A DNA stretch of 64,000 nucleotides from Jannaschia rubra (GCF_001403735.1 NZ_CXPG01000021.1:62001-126000); one strand, 5' to 3'. Positions 1-8,627 are shown, counted from the first letter of the stretch. Numbers and translations: made by a program. The notes: generated from the sequence alone by a model not told the origin.

Positions 1-1
1 C

Positions 2-670
2 AAGGTCAAGACTGCGCGGGGCAGGCGGCTGTCATCGAAGCTGTGGTTGGAGCGGCAGTTGAACGACCCCTATGTCGCCCGTGCGCGGGCCGAAGGGTAT
101 CGCGGTCGCGCCGCGTTCAAGATCATGGAGCTTGACGACAAGTATCGGTTTCTGATTCCCGGCGCGCGGGTTGTGGACCTCGGCTGCGCGCCCGGAGGCT
201 GGTTGCAGGTGGCGGTGCCGCGCATCAATTCCAACGCCGACGACCCGAAGAAGAAGGTCGGCCGGATCATCGGCGTGGACCTGCAGGAGGTGGACCCGGT
301 GCCGGGGGCCGAGATCCACGTTCTCGACTTCCTGGCCGAAGGGGCGGACGAGACGATCAAGGGTTGGCTCGACGGTGAGGCGGATGTGGTGATGTCGGAC
401 ATGGCCGCCAGCAGTTCGGGTCACAAGCAGACCGATCACCTGCGGATCATCGCGCTTTGCGAAGCGGCCGCGGAACTGGCCTTCGATGTGCTGGCGCCCG
501 GCGGAACATTCGTGGCCAAGGTGTTGGCCGGAGGCGCGGAGGGCGAGTTGCAGAAGCGCCTGAAGCAGCGGTTCGCCAAGGTCGCCAACGTCAAGCCGGG
601 GTCGAGCCGGGCCGACAGCTCCGAGAAGTTCGTGGTGGCGCAGGGGTTCAGGGGTCGCGAAGACACCTGA
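2..670 (+). CDS. rlmE: 23S rRNA 2'-O-ribose methyltransferase RlmE (FtsJ), 5' end cut by window
   Basis: This enzyme methylates the 2'-O of the A-loop uridine of 23S rRNA with S-adenosylmethionine. The frame is open from base 2 ([12 protein letters not shown]...), so the true start lies outside the window; a TTG inside the frame at 47 is not the start. The SAM-binding motif [11 protein letters not shown] is clear. The K-D-K-E catalytic set of the family can be followed as [24 protein letters not shown] and SSEKFVV. About 223 codons are present, close to the full family length, so only a short N-terminal piece is missing. Confidence 0.95.
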   Translation, partial: KVKTARGRRLSSKLWLERQLNDPYVARARAEGYRGRAAFKIMELDDKYRFLIPGARVVDLGCAPGGWLQVAVPRINSNADDPKKKVGRIIGVDLQEVDPVPGAEIHVLDFLAEGADETIKGWLDGEADVVMSDMAASSSGHKQTDHLRIIALCEAAAELAFDVLAPGGTFVAKVLAGGAEGELQKRLKQRFAKVANVKPGSSRADSSEKFVVAQGFRGREDT

Positions 671-674
671 CCTG

Positions 675-878
675 TCAATCCTTGGGCGCCTCGTTCCCCC
701 TGATCTGCTTCTCGCGCTCCTCGTCGATCACAAAATCGTCCGCGGCCTTGGCGGGCTTGTCGTATTTGCCCTTTTCCTGCGCGGGCTTCTTCTCGGCCTT
801 GCTCTCTCCGTAGGGGTTTTCCTTGGCCTTTCCCGGGGCGTGGGGCTTTTCGGGGATGGGTTGCTGGCTCTTGGTCAT
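675..878 (-). CDS. Small lysine/glutamate-rich hypothetical protein
   Basis: A 67-residue, highly charged, low-complexity protein rich in K, E, P and A (for example KPAKAADDFVIDEEREKQ). It has no signal peptide or membrane segment and I recognise no family. It converges on rlmE with a 4-nt gap between stops and reads away from the hydrolase at 996. On composition it is probably a disordered cytosolic protein. It is supported by a start ATG, a frame that runs exactly to the neighbouring stop, and its fit in an otherwise empty gap. Confidence 0.55.
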   Translation of the reverse strand: MTKSQQPIPEKPHAPGKAKENPYGESKAEKKPAQEKGKYDKPAKAADDFVIDEEREKQIRGNEAPKD

Positions 879-995
879 GACGGTCTCCGTTCGTGGCTGT
901 CAGGACAACGCGAAGCGCGGGCTGATGGGTCCGGGGGTTTGCGGCCCGCGACCCGATGTCCTAGCAACCCGGCACCCACAGGCGGAGGCGATCCC

Positions 996-1736
996 ATGGC
1001 GCAGACCATCACCCGCAACGGCAACGCACTTGCGTATCGCGCGACGCCCGGCGCCGGCCCCGGCGTCGTGTTCCTGGGCGGTTTCAAGTCGGACATGCAG
1101 GGCACCAAGGCGCTTGCGCTCGAAGACTGGGCGAGGGCACAGGGGCGGGCATTCCTGCGCCTCGACTATTCCGGGCACGGGGAGTCGGGCGGTACGTTCG
1201 AGGAGGGCGGCATCGGCGACTGGTTCCGCGACGCCATGGCGGTGATCGAAAGCGCGACAACCGGCCCGCAGGTGATCGTCGGGTCGAGCATGGGGGGCTG
1301 GATCTCCCTGCTTGTCGCGCGGACCCATCCCGAACGGGTCGCGGGCCTGGTCACGATCGCGGCCGCTCCGGATTTCACCGAAGACGGATACTGGGCGGCC
1401 TTCGACCCCGATCAGCGGGCGACCGTCATGGACAAGGGGCGGATTTCGGTGCCGTCGGATTACGGCGACCCCTACGTCATCACCCGCCGGCTGATCGAGG
1501 ATGGGCGCGACCATCTGGTGCTGCGGACGCCGCTGCGCCTGCACGTGCCGGTGCGGATGCTGCAAGGCACCGCCGATGAGGCCGTGCCGGTCGCCACCGC
1601 GTTGCGCCTTCTGGACCATATGGAAGGCGACGACATCCGACTGACATTGGTCAAGGACGCCGATCACCGCTTTTCCACCGGGCCCGATCTCGCCCTGATC
1701 CAACGGAGCGTCGAGGAGGTGATCGCGGCCATCTGA
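996..1736 (+). CDS. Alpha/beta hydrolase
   Basis: Single-domain alpha/beta hydrolase of 246 residues, probably a cytosolic serine esterase or thioesterase of unknown substrate. The nucleophile elbow VGSSMGG is near residue 92, and the C-terminal DADHRFS supplies the catalytic histidine. RLDYSGHGES is the usual strand-4 region. The frame stays open back to 840, but ATG 996 is preferred because GGAGG lies 7 nt upstream and the encoded MAQTITRNG fits a family N-terminus. It lies 90 bp upstream of the HisD-like gene, with an operator-like palindrome between them, so co-regulation is not implied. Confidence 0.85.
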   Translation: MAQTITRNGNALAYRATPGAGPGVVFLGGFKSDMQGTKALALEDWARAQGRAFLRLDYSGHGESGGTFEEGGIGDWFRDAMAVIESATTGPQVIVGSSMGGWISLLVARTHPERVAGLVTIAAAPDFTEDGYWAAFDPDQRATVMDKGRISVPSDYGDPYVITRRLIEDGRDHLVLRTPLRLHVPVRMLQGTADEAVPVATALRLLDHMEGDDIRLTLVKDADHRFSTGPDLALIQRSVEEVIAAI

Positions 1737-1743
1737 CATACCG

Positions 1744-1759
1744 TTGCAAGCGTATGCAA
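1744..1759. promoter_or_regulatory. LacI-family operator candidate upstream of the HisD-like gene
   Basis: TTGCAAGCGTATGCAA is an imperfect palindrome with a central CG. Five of seven arm bases pair (TTGCA/TGCAA), and it sits 67 bp before the ATG at 1827. A similar site lies at 4751-4766 before the SDR-lacI operon. The pairing with the LacI regulator at 5535 is inferred from this shared motif. Confidence 0.55.
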
Positions 1760-1826
1760 AAACCGCTTGGACGGGCTGCGGCGCAGGGTCTAGGCTGCTG
1801 CCGGAGCATTGCAACTGGAGGCACCG

Positions 1827-3152
1827 ATGGCCGAGCACCTGAAAACCGCGAAATCCCTGTCCGACCGGGCGGAGGATGACGCCAAGGTCCGCCAGTCGGT
1901 CGAGGAGATCCTGCACGACATCGAAGACCGGGGCGACGAGGCCGTGCGTGAGTTATCGAAAAAGTTCGACAGCTATTCGCCGGACAGCTTCCGCCTGACG
2001 CAGGACGAGATCGCCTCTCTGATCGGGGAGCTGTCGGAGCGGGAGCTCGACGACATCCGCTTCGCGCAGGAGCAGGTCCGCAACTTCGCGCAAGCGCAGC
2101 GGGACTCGATGCTCGACATCGAGGTCGAGCCGATCCCCGGCGTGATCCTGGGCCACCGCAACATCCCGGTGCAGTCGGTGGGATGCTATGTTCCGGGCGG
2201 CAAGTTCCCCATGGTCGCCAGCGCGCACATGTCCGTCGCCACGGCGTCGGTCGCCGGCGTGCCCCGCATCATCGCCTGCACGCCCCCGTTCAAGGGCCGG
2301 CCCAATGCCGCCGTGATCGCCGCGATCCACATGGGCGGGGCGCACGAGATTTACGTCATGGGCGGCATCCAGGCCGTGGGCGCCATGGCGCTCGGCACCC
2401 AGACCATCGACCCCGTGGACATGCTGGTCGGTCCCGGCAACGCCTATGTGGCCGAAGCCAAGCGACAGCTTTACGGCCGCGTCGGTATCGACCTCTTCGC
2501 AGGCCCGACCGAGACCATGGTGATCGCCGATGACACCGTCGATGGCGAGATGGTGGCAACCGACCTGCTGGGGCAGGCCGAACACGGCTACAACAGCCCC
2601 GCCGTCCTGCTGACGACCTCGCGCAAGCTGGCCGAAGACACCCTGGCCGAGATCGACCGCCTGCTGGAGATCCTGCCCACAGCGGAGACGGCGGGCGTCA
2701 GCTGGCGCGATTATGGCGAGGTCATCGTCTGCGACGACCACGGCGAAATGCTGGCCCTGGCCAACGATATAGCGTCCGAACATGTGCAGGTCATGACCGA
2801 CCGCGACGACTGGTATCTGGAGAACATGCACAGCTATGGCGCGCTGTTCCTCGGGCCGCGCACCAATGTGGCCAATGGCGACAAGGTCATCGGCACGAAC
2901 CACACGCTGCCGACGAAAAAGGCCGGGCGCTATACCGGCGGTTTGTGGGTCGGCAAGTTCATCAAGACGCACAGCTATCAGAAGATCACCACGGACGAGG
3001 CGGCAACGCGCATCGGGGAATACGGCTCCCGCCTCTGCATGCTCGAGGGGTTCGTGGGCCACGCGGAGCAATGCAACGTCCGCGTGCGCCGCTATGGCGG
3101 GATCAACGTGCCCTACGGTGAGGGTGCACCCCGGCGCGACGCGGCAGAATAA
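1827..3152 (+). CDS. HisD-family NAD-dependent alcohol dehydrogenase (histidinol dehydrogenase paralogue)
   Basis: A 441-residue enzyme of the histidinol dehydrogenase fold, which oxidises an alcohol to a carboxylate in two NAD steps at a zinc site. The metal ligands appear conserved: Q250 and H253 (GQAEH), D352 (NGDKV) and H412 (GHAEQ). So is the catalytic E318-H319 pair (ASEHV). The substrate-side segment [12 protein letters not shown] departs from the NHVLPTGG-type segment of true HisD, and no his genes are nearby. It is more likely a catabolic paralogue, such as the sulfopropanediol dehydrogenase-like group. ATG 1827 follows GGAG; an in-frame TTG at 1809 is rejected. First gene of a two-gene operon behind the 1744 palindrome. 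Confidence 0.85.
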   Translation: MAEHLKTAKSLSDRAEDDAKVRQSVEEILHDIEDRGDEAVRELSKKFDSYSPDSFRLTQDEIASLIGELSERELDDIRFAQEQVRNFAQAQRDSMLDIEVEPIPGVILGHRNIPVQSVGCYVPGGKFPMVASAHMSVATASVAGVPRIIACTPPFKGRPNAAVIAAIHMGGAHEIYVMGGIQAVGAMALGTQTIDPVDMLVGPGNAYVAEAKRQLYGRVGIDLFAGPTETMVIADDTVDGEMVATDLLGQAEHGYNSPAVLLTTSRKLAEDTLAEIDRLLEILPTAETAGVSWRDYGEVIVCDDHGEMLALANDIASEHVQVMTDRDDWYLENMHSYGALFLGPRTNVANGDKVIGTNHTLPTKKAGRYTGGLWVGKFIKTHSYQKITTDEAATRIGEYGSRLCMLEGFVGHAEQCNVRVRRYGGINVPYGEGAPRRDAAE

Positions 3153-3154
3153 AG

Positions 3155-4096
3155 ATGCTGCACCGGCTGGGCGATTGCGACGCAACGGCGATGGAGGAGG
3201 CTGTCCGCGCTTTCGTCACCGCCGACGCCGTCGTTCACCTGTTCCATCCGCTGGGTGACGTGACCGGCGGCGCGGAGTTCGTGCGGGCGGCGCTGGGGCC
3301 GCTCTGGGCCGCGTTCCCGGATGCGGAGCGGCGGGTGGACATCTCGATGACGGGCGTCGACGGGCACGGAGAGACGTGGCTGGGGCAGGCCGGGCACTAC
3401 GCCGGCCGCTTCGCCGCGCCGTTCCTCGACGTGCCGCCGACGGGGCGGCTGGCCTTCCTGCGGTTCCACGAGTTCTACCGGCTGGAAGACGATCGGGCGG
3501 TGGAGGTTCAGGCGATCTGGGATCTGCCCGACCTGATGATGCAGGCGGGCGTCTGGCCCATGGGTCCGGCCCTGGGGCGCAGCGGTCTGGTCCCCGGCCC
3601 GATGACGCAGGACGGGCTGCGGGTCGAGGGCGACGGCCGCCACGCGATGAAGGTCATCGGCGACATGCTGGACCGTCTGCATCTGTCTCGGCAGGGTGAG
3701 GCGGCGATGGACCTGCCCGCCGCGTGGCACCCGCGGTGCAACTGGTACGGACCGGGCGGCATCGGCACGGCGCGGGGCATCAGGGGGTTCCGCGATCACC
3801 ATCAGATCCCGTTCCTCGACGCCATGCCCGACCGGCGCGGCCTGATCGAGCGGGGGCATTTCTTCGCGCAGGGCGATTACGTCGCCTTCACCGCCTGGCC
3901 GGGGATGGAGATGACGGTCTCGGGCGACGGTTGGCTGGGCATCGCGCCGTCGGGGCGGCGGATCACCATGCGGTCGCTCGATTTCTGGCGGGTGGAAGGC
4001 GACCGGATCCGGGAGAACTGGGTCTGTGTCGACCTGCTGGACGCATGGCATCAACTGGGCGTCGACGTCCTGCACCGGATGCGTCAACTGGCCTAG
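3155..4096 (+). CDS. Tandem NTF2/SnoaL-like domain protein
   Basis: A 313-residue protein that reads as two successive NTF2-like (SnoaL-type) alpha+beta barrels, about residues 8-140 and 170-305. Such folds act as cyclases, isomerases or small-ligand enzymes; I cannot assign a reaction. It starts 2 nt after the HisD-like stop and is therefore co-transcribed with it. A second protein of the same two-barrel architecture is encoded at 6554. The stop shares the tetranucleotide CTAG with the stop of the convergent exoD gene. No signal peptide is seen. Confidence 0.7.
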   Translation: MLHRLGDCDATAMEEAVRAFVTADAVVHLFHPLGDVTGGAEFVRAALGPLWAAFPDAERRVDISMTGVDGHGETWLGQAGHYAGRFAAPFLDVPPTGRLAFLRFHEFYRLEDDRAVEVQAIWDLPDLMMQAGVWPMGPALGRSGLVPGPMTQDGLRVEGDGRHAMKVIGDMLDRLHLSRQGEAAMDLPAAWHPRCNWYGPGGIGTARGIRGFRDHHQIPFLDAMPDRRGLIERGHFFAQGDYVAFTAWPGMEMTVSGDGWLGIAPSGRRITMRSLDFWRVEGDRIRENWVCVDLLDAWHQLGVDVLHRMRQLA

Positions 4097-4665
4097 GGCC
4101 AGAGCCACCAGACGCTGACGAGCGCGCCGAGGAAGGCGGCCCAGGCCATCGCCATGACCCGTCCGTCCCGCGTCACCATGGCGATACCGAACAGCATGAT
4201 CGCCCCCGTCGGGATGGAGGACGCGAAGGGCAAGAGTTCCAGCGGCGGGATCGTCAGGCATAGCCCCAGGACCGCGAGCGCAGCAAGGCGGGGTGCGGGG
4301 CCGTCCACCAGCACGGTCAGATGCCTTCCCAGATGCCGGTCGGACCAGCGGGCGATGCCGCGCAGCTTGTCCACGGCCTTGCCCATCTTGTCTGCCGACA
4401 CGCTGCGCTTGCCGACCCAGTGCGGCAGCCACAGGTCATCGCGACCCCACAGGATCTGCCCCGCGAAGATCGCGATGATGAGGGCGATGAAGGTCGGCAC
4501 GCCGGGGATGCCGCCGATGGGCGTCCATTCGATCGCAGCGGGCACGACCAGTGCCGCCCCCGCGCCGCGATGGCCGAGCTTGTCGCTGATCTGTCCGATG
4601 CTGACGCTGTCGCCATCCTCGGTCGTCTCATCCAGTGCGTCGAGGATATCAGTGGCCGTGGTCAT
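4093..4665 (-). CDS. exoD: ExoD-family inner-membrane protein
   Basis: A 190-residue protein of the exopolysaccharide-synthesis ExoD family. The family signature is a soluble N-terminal helix-turn segment followed by GIPGVPTFIALIIAI and three or four hydrophobic stretches (about residues 60-80, 125-145, 150-165 and 170-188). ExoD was named from exopolysaccharide and alkali-tolerance phenotypes in rhizobia; the biochemical role is not known. It lies antisense between the two halves of the catabolic cluster, so it is probably a bystander. It ends inside the CTAG shared with the NTF2-like gene. Confidence 0.8.
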   Translation of the reverse strand: MTTATDILDALDETTEDGDSVSIGQISDKLGHRGAGAALVVPAAIEWTPIGGIPGVPTFIALIIAIFAGQILWGRDDLWLPHWVGKRSVSADKMGKAVDKLRGIARWSDRHLGRHLTVLVDGPAPRLAALAVLGLCLTIPPLELLPFASSIPTGAIMLFGIAMVTRDGRVMAMAWAAFLGALVSVWWLWP

Positions 4666-4704
4666 GCATCCTCCTGCGATGTTTCCTGCTCAATGCGCGA
4701 GTTC

Positions 4705-4741
4705 CGCCTCCGGTTCACGAAACGGCTTGAAACCGGAGGCG
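4705..4741. repeat. 11-bp perfect inverted repeat in the exoD/SDR intergenic region
   Basis: CGCCTCCGGTT (4705-4715) is repeated in inverse as AACCGGAGGCG (4731-4741) around a 15-nt loop. It lies just upstream of the operator candidate at 4751. There is no T-tract on either strand, so a terminator is unlikely. A second regulator site or an RNA hairpin in the leader of either divergent gene is possible. Confidence 0.6.
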
Positions 4742-4750
4742 AAGGGGTGT

Positions 4751-4766
4751 CTGCATACCTATGCAA
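4751..4766. promoter_or_regulatory. LacI-family operator candidate upstream of the SDR-lacI operon
   Basis: CTGCATACCTATGCAA contains the perfect palindrome TGCATA-CC-TATGCA and matches the half-sites of the element at 1744 (TGCAA/TGCATA). It lies 17 bp before the SDR start codon and downstream of a possible -35 TTGAAA at 4727, where a bound repressor would block initiation. Autoregulation by the downstream LacI protein is inferred. Confidence 0.6.
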
Positions 4767-4782
4767 CTGCTCGGAGGTTTCC

Positions 4783-5538
4783 ATGGCGCTTCCCCAGACC
4801 CCGTCGTTCCGGCTGGACGGCCGCCGCGCCTTTGTCCCCGGCGGATCGCGCGGCATCGGGCTGGCCTGCGCCGCCGCTCTGGCCCAAGCGGGAGCACATG
4901 TGGTCGTCGCCGCGCGAGGCGACGATGGGGTGCGGACGGCGGTGGCCGAGCTGACGGCGGCAGGTCTCAGCGCCGAGGGAATGGCGATGGACGTGGGCGA
5001 CCTTGCGGCGCTGGACGACTTTCTGGCCGATCAGGCGCCCTTCGACATCCTGTGCAACTCCGCCGGTCTGGCGCGCCACGGCCCCGCCATCGAAACGACG
5101 CCGGAGGATTTCGACGCGGTGGCGCGTCTGAACCTGCGGGGGGCGTATTTCCTGGCACAGAGGGTCGCAAGGGGCATGACCGGCGGCGGGTCGATCATGC
5201 AGATCTCCAGCCAGATGGGCCATGTCGGCGGCGTGGATCGCGCGGTTTACTGCGCGACGAAGTGGGGGGTCGAGGGCATGACCCGCGCCATGGCCATCGA
5301 ATGGGGCCCGCGCAACATCCGCGTAAACACGATCTGCCCCACGTTCATCCGCACGCCCCTGACCGAAGCCACATTTGCCGACCCCGAACGCCGCGCCTGG
5401 ATCGACGCCAACATCAAGCTGCCCCGGGTAGGCGAGGTCGAGGACGTGATGGGCGCAGTGCTGTTCCTCGCCTCCGATGCGTCCGCCATGGTCACGGGCA
5501 CGTCGCTCCTGATCGACGGGGGATGGACGGCGGGATGA
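4783..5538 (+). CDS. Short-chain dehydrogenase/reductase (classical SDR)
   Basis: A 251-residue NAD(P)-dependent oxidoreductase. The cofactor motif GGSRGIG is at 20-26 and NSAG at 92-95. The catalytic Ser142/143, Tyr156 and Lys160 (YCATK) and the C-terminal LLIDGGW are all present. The substrate is unknown; by context it acts in the same pathway as the HisD-like enzyme and the NTF2-like proteins. ATG 4783 follows GGAGG at 4773. It overlaps the next gene, a LacI regulator, by ATGA, so enzyme and regulator are translationally coupled. Confidence 0.88.
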   Translation: MALPQTPSFRLDGRRAFVPGGSRGIGLACAAALAQAGAHVVVAARGDDGVRTAVAELTAAGLSAEGMAMDVGDLAALDDFLADQAPFDILCNSAGLARHGPAIETTPEDFDAVARLNLRGAYFLAQRVARGMTGGGSIMQISSQMGHVGGVDRAVYCATKWGVEGMTRAMAIEWGPRNIRVNTICPTFIRTPLTEATFADPERRAWIDANIKLPRVGEVEDVMGAVLFLASDASAMVTGTSLLIDGGWTAG

Positions 5539-6557
5539 CACGAAAGAAGGTGACCAGCCTCGACGTCGCGCGGATGGCGGGCGTCAGCCAATCAGCGGTC
5601 AGCCGGGTTTTCACCGAAGGCGCATCGGTCAGCGGCGAAATGGACCGGCGCGTCCGCGCCGCGGCGGAGGAGCTGGGCTATCGCCCCAACGCCCTGGCCC
5701 GCGGCCTCATCACCGGGCGGACGCGGATCATCGGGCTGGTCGTGGCCTATCTGGATAACCCCTTCTATCCCGACGCCATCGAGAAGCTGAGCCATGCGTT
5801 GCAGGAAAAGGGCTATCACCTGCTGATCTTCACGACCGGCAAGCACGGGATCGACACCGAACGGGTGATCTCTGACCTGCTGGACTATCAGGTGGACGGC
5901 ATCGTGACGGCCTCGATCGACCTGTCGAACGAGTTGACGCGGCAGTGCGCACGAGCGGGCATCCCGGTGGTCCTGTTCAACAGGGGCATCCCCGGATCGG
6001 GCCTTGCCGCGGTCACGTCGGACAACCTGGCCGGCGGACGGAAAGCGGCGGAGTTCCTTCTGGCCGGCGGTCATGCCCGCATCGCGCATATCGCGGGTTT
6101 CGACGGCGCGCAGACCAGCCGCGACCGCCTCAGCGGGTTCCGCACCGCGCTGGAGTCGGCGGGGCAGGGTCTGCACGCGCTGGCCGATGGCCGCTATGAC
6201 CGGGAGGCGGCGGCACAGGCCGCGCGCGACATGATGGACCGAGCCGACCCGCCCGACGCAATCTTCGTGTCGAACGACCACATGGCGCTGGCGGTGATGG
6301 ACGTGCTTCGCTTCGACCTAGGCCTGTGCGTGCCGGAAGACGTCAGCATTGTCGGATACGACGACGTGCCCATGGCGGCCTGGCCTGCCTATGACCTGAC
6401 GACCGTGCGCCAGCCCACCCGCCGCATGGTCGATGCGACAGTGACGGAATTGATGACCCTGCTCGACCGCCCGAACCGCGCGGCCCGCGTGATCCAGATC
6501 GACGGCCCGCTGGTGGTCCGCGGATCGGCGCGCATACCCGAAGGATACGAGACATGA
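5535..6557 (+). CDS. LacI-family transcriptional regulator of the catabolic cluster
   Basis: A 340-residue regulator. The N-terminal helix-turn-helix reads VTSLDVARMAGVSQSAVSRV, followed by the hinge region RPNALARGL and a periplasmic-binding-protein-like effector domain containing VSNDHMALAVMDVL and IVGYDDVPMAAW. It lies inside the operon it probably controls, overlapping the SDR and the second NTF2-like gene by ATGA on both sides. The two similar palindromes at 1744 and 4751 are the natural candidates for its operators. The effector is expected to be the cluster's substrate or an intermediate. Confidence 0.9.
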   Translation: MTRKKVTSLDVARMAGVSQSAVSRVFTEGASVSGEMDRRVRAAAEELGYRPNALARGLITGRTRIIGLVVAYLDNPFYPDAIEKLSHALQEKGYHLLIFTTGKHGIDTERVISDLLDYQVDGIVTASIDLSNELTRQCARAGIPVVLFNRGIPGSGLAAVTSDNLAGGRKAAEFLLAGGHARIAHIAGFDGAQTSRDRLSGFRTALESAGQGLHALADGRYDREAAAQAARDMMDRADPPDAIFVSNDHMALAVMDVLRFDLGLCVPEDVSIVGYDDVPMAAWPAYDLTTVRQPTRRMVDATVTELMTLLDRPNRAARVIQIDGPLVVRGSARIPEGYET

Positions 6558-7537
6558 CCATCGGCACCCGCTGGAAGGACCTGCCCGACTATATCATCGG
6601 GATCACCCGCGAGATCTGGGAGGATCGGGGCATCTCGACCCTCCACGACTACTATGCGCCCGGCATCGTCGTCCGGTCGCCCGCTTCGGTCGTGGTCGGC
6701 AACCAGAACGTCATCGGCGCCACGCTGGCGACACTGGCCGAGTTTCCCGACCGCACCCTTCTGGGCGAGGACGTCATCTGGTCGGGCGAGAACGCCGAGA
6801 AGGGGATGCTGTCGTCGCACCGCCTTCTGTCGACCGCGACGCACCTGGGTGACGGCATCTATGGCAAGGCGACGGGCACGAAGCTGGTTTATCGCATCAT
6901 GGCCGATTGCCACGTCCGCGACATCACCATCGACGACGAATGGCTGATCCGCGATCAAGGCGCCATCGTCCGGCAGCTTGGCTGGACGCCCGAAGCCTAT
7001 GCCGCCGACCTGATCGAGCGGGAAGGCGGGCGAGAGAACGCGGTGAAACCGCTGACCCCCGAAACCGACCGTCCCGGCCCCTATGGCGGACGCGGCAACG
7101 ACAACGAATGGGGCGCGCGTCTGGCCCAGGTCCTGACCCGGATCATGGGCGCCGACATGCGCGCCATCCCGCAGTCATACGACCGGGCCTGCCAGCTCGA
7201 ATACCCGGGCGGCGTGACGGGGCACAGCCACGGCGACGCGGACCGCTTCTGGGTGTCGCTGCGCGCGGCGTTTCCCTCCGCGGAATTCAGCGTCCATCAC
7301 GTCATCGGGCGGGAGGATGCGGTGATGCCGCCCCGCGCGGCCGTGCGCTGGTCGCTCTGGGGCCGGCATGAGGGCTGGGGCGGCTTCGGAATCCCCTCCG
7401 GTGCGATGGTTTATGTCCTGGGCATCACCCACGCCGAGTTCGGCCCATGGGGGCCTGACGGGTGGTCGGTGCGGCGCGAATGGACGATGTTCGACGAGAC
7501 GGCCGTCTGGAAGCAGATCCATCTGGGCACGGTATGA
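6554..7537 (+). CDS. Second tandem NTF2/SnoaL-like domain protein
   Basis: A 327-residue protein with two NTF2-like barrels, about residues 8-145 and 185-320; the second contains VMPPRAAVRWSLWGRHEGWG, typical of SnoaL-type ligand pockets. It is similar in architecture, but not obviously in sequence, to the protein at 3155, so the cluster encodes two such proteins under separate operators. Its ATG overlaps the lacI stop. No catalytic residues can be assigned with confidence. An isomerase, dehydratase or hydrolase role on a small polar substrate is a guess from the fold only. Confidence 0.68.
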   Translation: MTIGTRWKDLPDYIIGITREIWEDRGISTLHDYYAPGIVVRSPASVVVGNQNVIGATLATLAEFPDRTLLGEDVIWSGENAEKGMLSSHRLLSTATHLGDGIYGKATGTKLVYRIMADCHVRDITIDDEWLIRDQGAIVRQLGWTPEAYAADLIEREGGRENAVKPLTPETDRPGPYGGRGNDNEWGARLAQVLTRIMGADMRAIPQSYDRACQLEYPGGVTGHSHGDADRFWVSLRAAFPSAEFSVHHVIGREDAVMPPRAAVRWSLWGRHEGWGGFGIPSGAMVYVLGITHAEFGPWGPDGWSVRREWTMFDETAVWKQIHLGTV

Positions 7538-7586
7538 CCGATCATCCGCGTTTTCAGCATTTCATGACACACCGAAGGAGAGACAC

Positions 7587-8540
7587 ATGACTGCGCCCAT
7601 CATCGTCCGCTACGGCGAGCTTCAGCCCTGCAAGACGGCCTTCATCGACGCGCATACGCCGGGGTCGAACCAGAAGGAGAACTTCACCATCATCGGTGGC
7701 GGCGTGTCGGAATCCGCCGACCAGCATGTCCACATCACCACGCCCCATGGCTTCAACATCGGTGCCGCCGGTCAGCCCCCCAAGTGCCGCAACAGCCTGC
7801 ACAGTCACCGGACGGCGGAGGTCTTTTTCGTCCTCAAGGGCCGTTGGAGATTCTTCTGGGGCCGCCGGGGCGATGCGGGCGAGGTCGTGCTGGAGGAAGG
7901 CGACATCATCGATATCCCGACGGGCATCTTCCGCGGGTTCGAGAACATCGGAAGCGATTACGGCATGATCATGGCGGTGCTGGGTGGCGACGATGCGGGC
8001 GGCGGCGTGATCTGGGCGCCGCAGGTGATCGAGGATGCGGCCGACCATGGGCTCGTGCTGGGCGACAACGGCAAGCTCTACGACAGCAAGAAGGGCCAAT
8101 CCCTGCCCGAGGGCGTGAAGCCCATGCCGCTGCTGACCGAGGAGGAGTTGAAGGACTATCCCGAACTGACCCCCGACCGCGTCATCGGCTGGGGCGTGCG
8201 GCGGTATTGGGACATGGTCGCGCTTGCCGGCAAGACACCCGTGACCGTCATCGGCGAGACGGGCATGATCCGCGACAAGCCGGGGTTCGAGGTGTCGCTG
8301 CTCACCCGCGGATCCGCGACGGAGGAGCCGCATGAGCATGACCGTCCTTCGGTCCTGATGCCGTTGCGCGGGCACTGGCGCCTGACGTGGAACGGGGGCG
8401 AGGCGTTCCTTGCGCCCGGCGACACCGTCTCGGTTCCTGCGGGCCTGCGCCACGCCGCCGTCCCGTCGATGGAAGGGGAGGCCGCGCTTTACCACGTCAT
8501 TGCCACGGACGATCCGGCAGGGCCGAGCTGGCTCGACTGA
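7587..8540 (+). CDS. Bicupin protein
   Basis: A 317-residue protein with two cupin domains. The first, near residues 70-145, has NSLHSHRTAEVFFVLKGRW, giving a metal-type H-x-H...E set, and GDIIDIPTGIFRGF. The second, near 245-310, has EEPHEHDRPSVLMPLRGHW and GDTVSVPAGLRHA. Bicupins include dioxygenases, isomerases and decarboxylases; which of these applies is not visible. A strong Shine-Dalgarno (GAAGGAGAG) precedes ATG 7587, 49 nt after the NTF2-like gene, which suggests high expression within the operon. Confidence 0.8.
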   Translation: MTAPIIVRYGELQPCKTAFIDAHTPGSNQKENFTIIGGGVSESADQHVHITTPHGFNIGAAGQPPKCRNSLHSHRTAEVFFVLKGRWRFFWGRRGDAGEVVLEEGDIIDIPTGIFRGFENIGSDYGMIMAVLGGDDAGGGVIWAPQVIEDAADHGLVLGDNGKLYDSKKGQSLPEGVKPMPLLTEEELKDYPELTPDRVIGWGVRRYWDMVALAGKTPVTVIGETGMIRDKPGFEVSLLTRGSATEEPHEHDRPSVLMPLRGHWRLTWNGGEAFLAPGDTVSVPAGLRHAAVPSMEGEAALYHVIATDDPAGPSWLD

Positions 8541-8541
8541 T

Positions 8542-8583
8542 CGGTCGGGCGGGGGCGGGGCGCTTTGCCCTTGCCCCCGACCG
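8542..8583 (+). other. Intercistronic hairpin between bicupin and MetE-like genes
   Basis: CGGTCGGG (8542-8549) pairs with CCCGACCG (8576-8583). Alternatively, GGGGGCGGGG (8551-8560) pairs with CCTTGCCCCC (8569-8578) with two G-T wobbles. No T-run follows, so this is more likely an mRNA-stability or partial-attenuation element than a full terminator. Confidence 0.5.
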
Positions 8584-8627
8584 GACCGGGTGGCACCCCG
8601 CCGCAGACCGTCAGCAGGAGGAATATC

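Noticed and set aside
1809-3152. Genuine histidine-biosynthesis hisD
   Set aside because: No other his genes are nearby, the substrate loop differs from HisD, and the gene lies in a LacI-type catabolic cluster.
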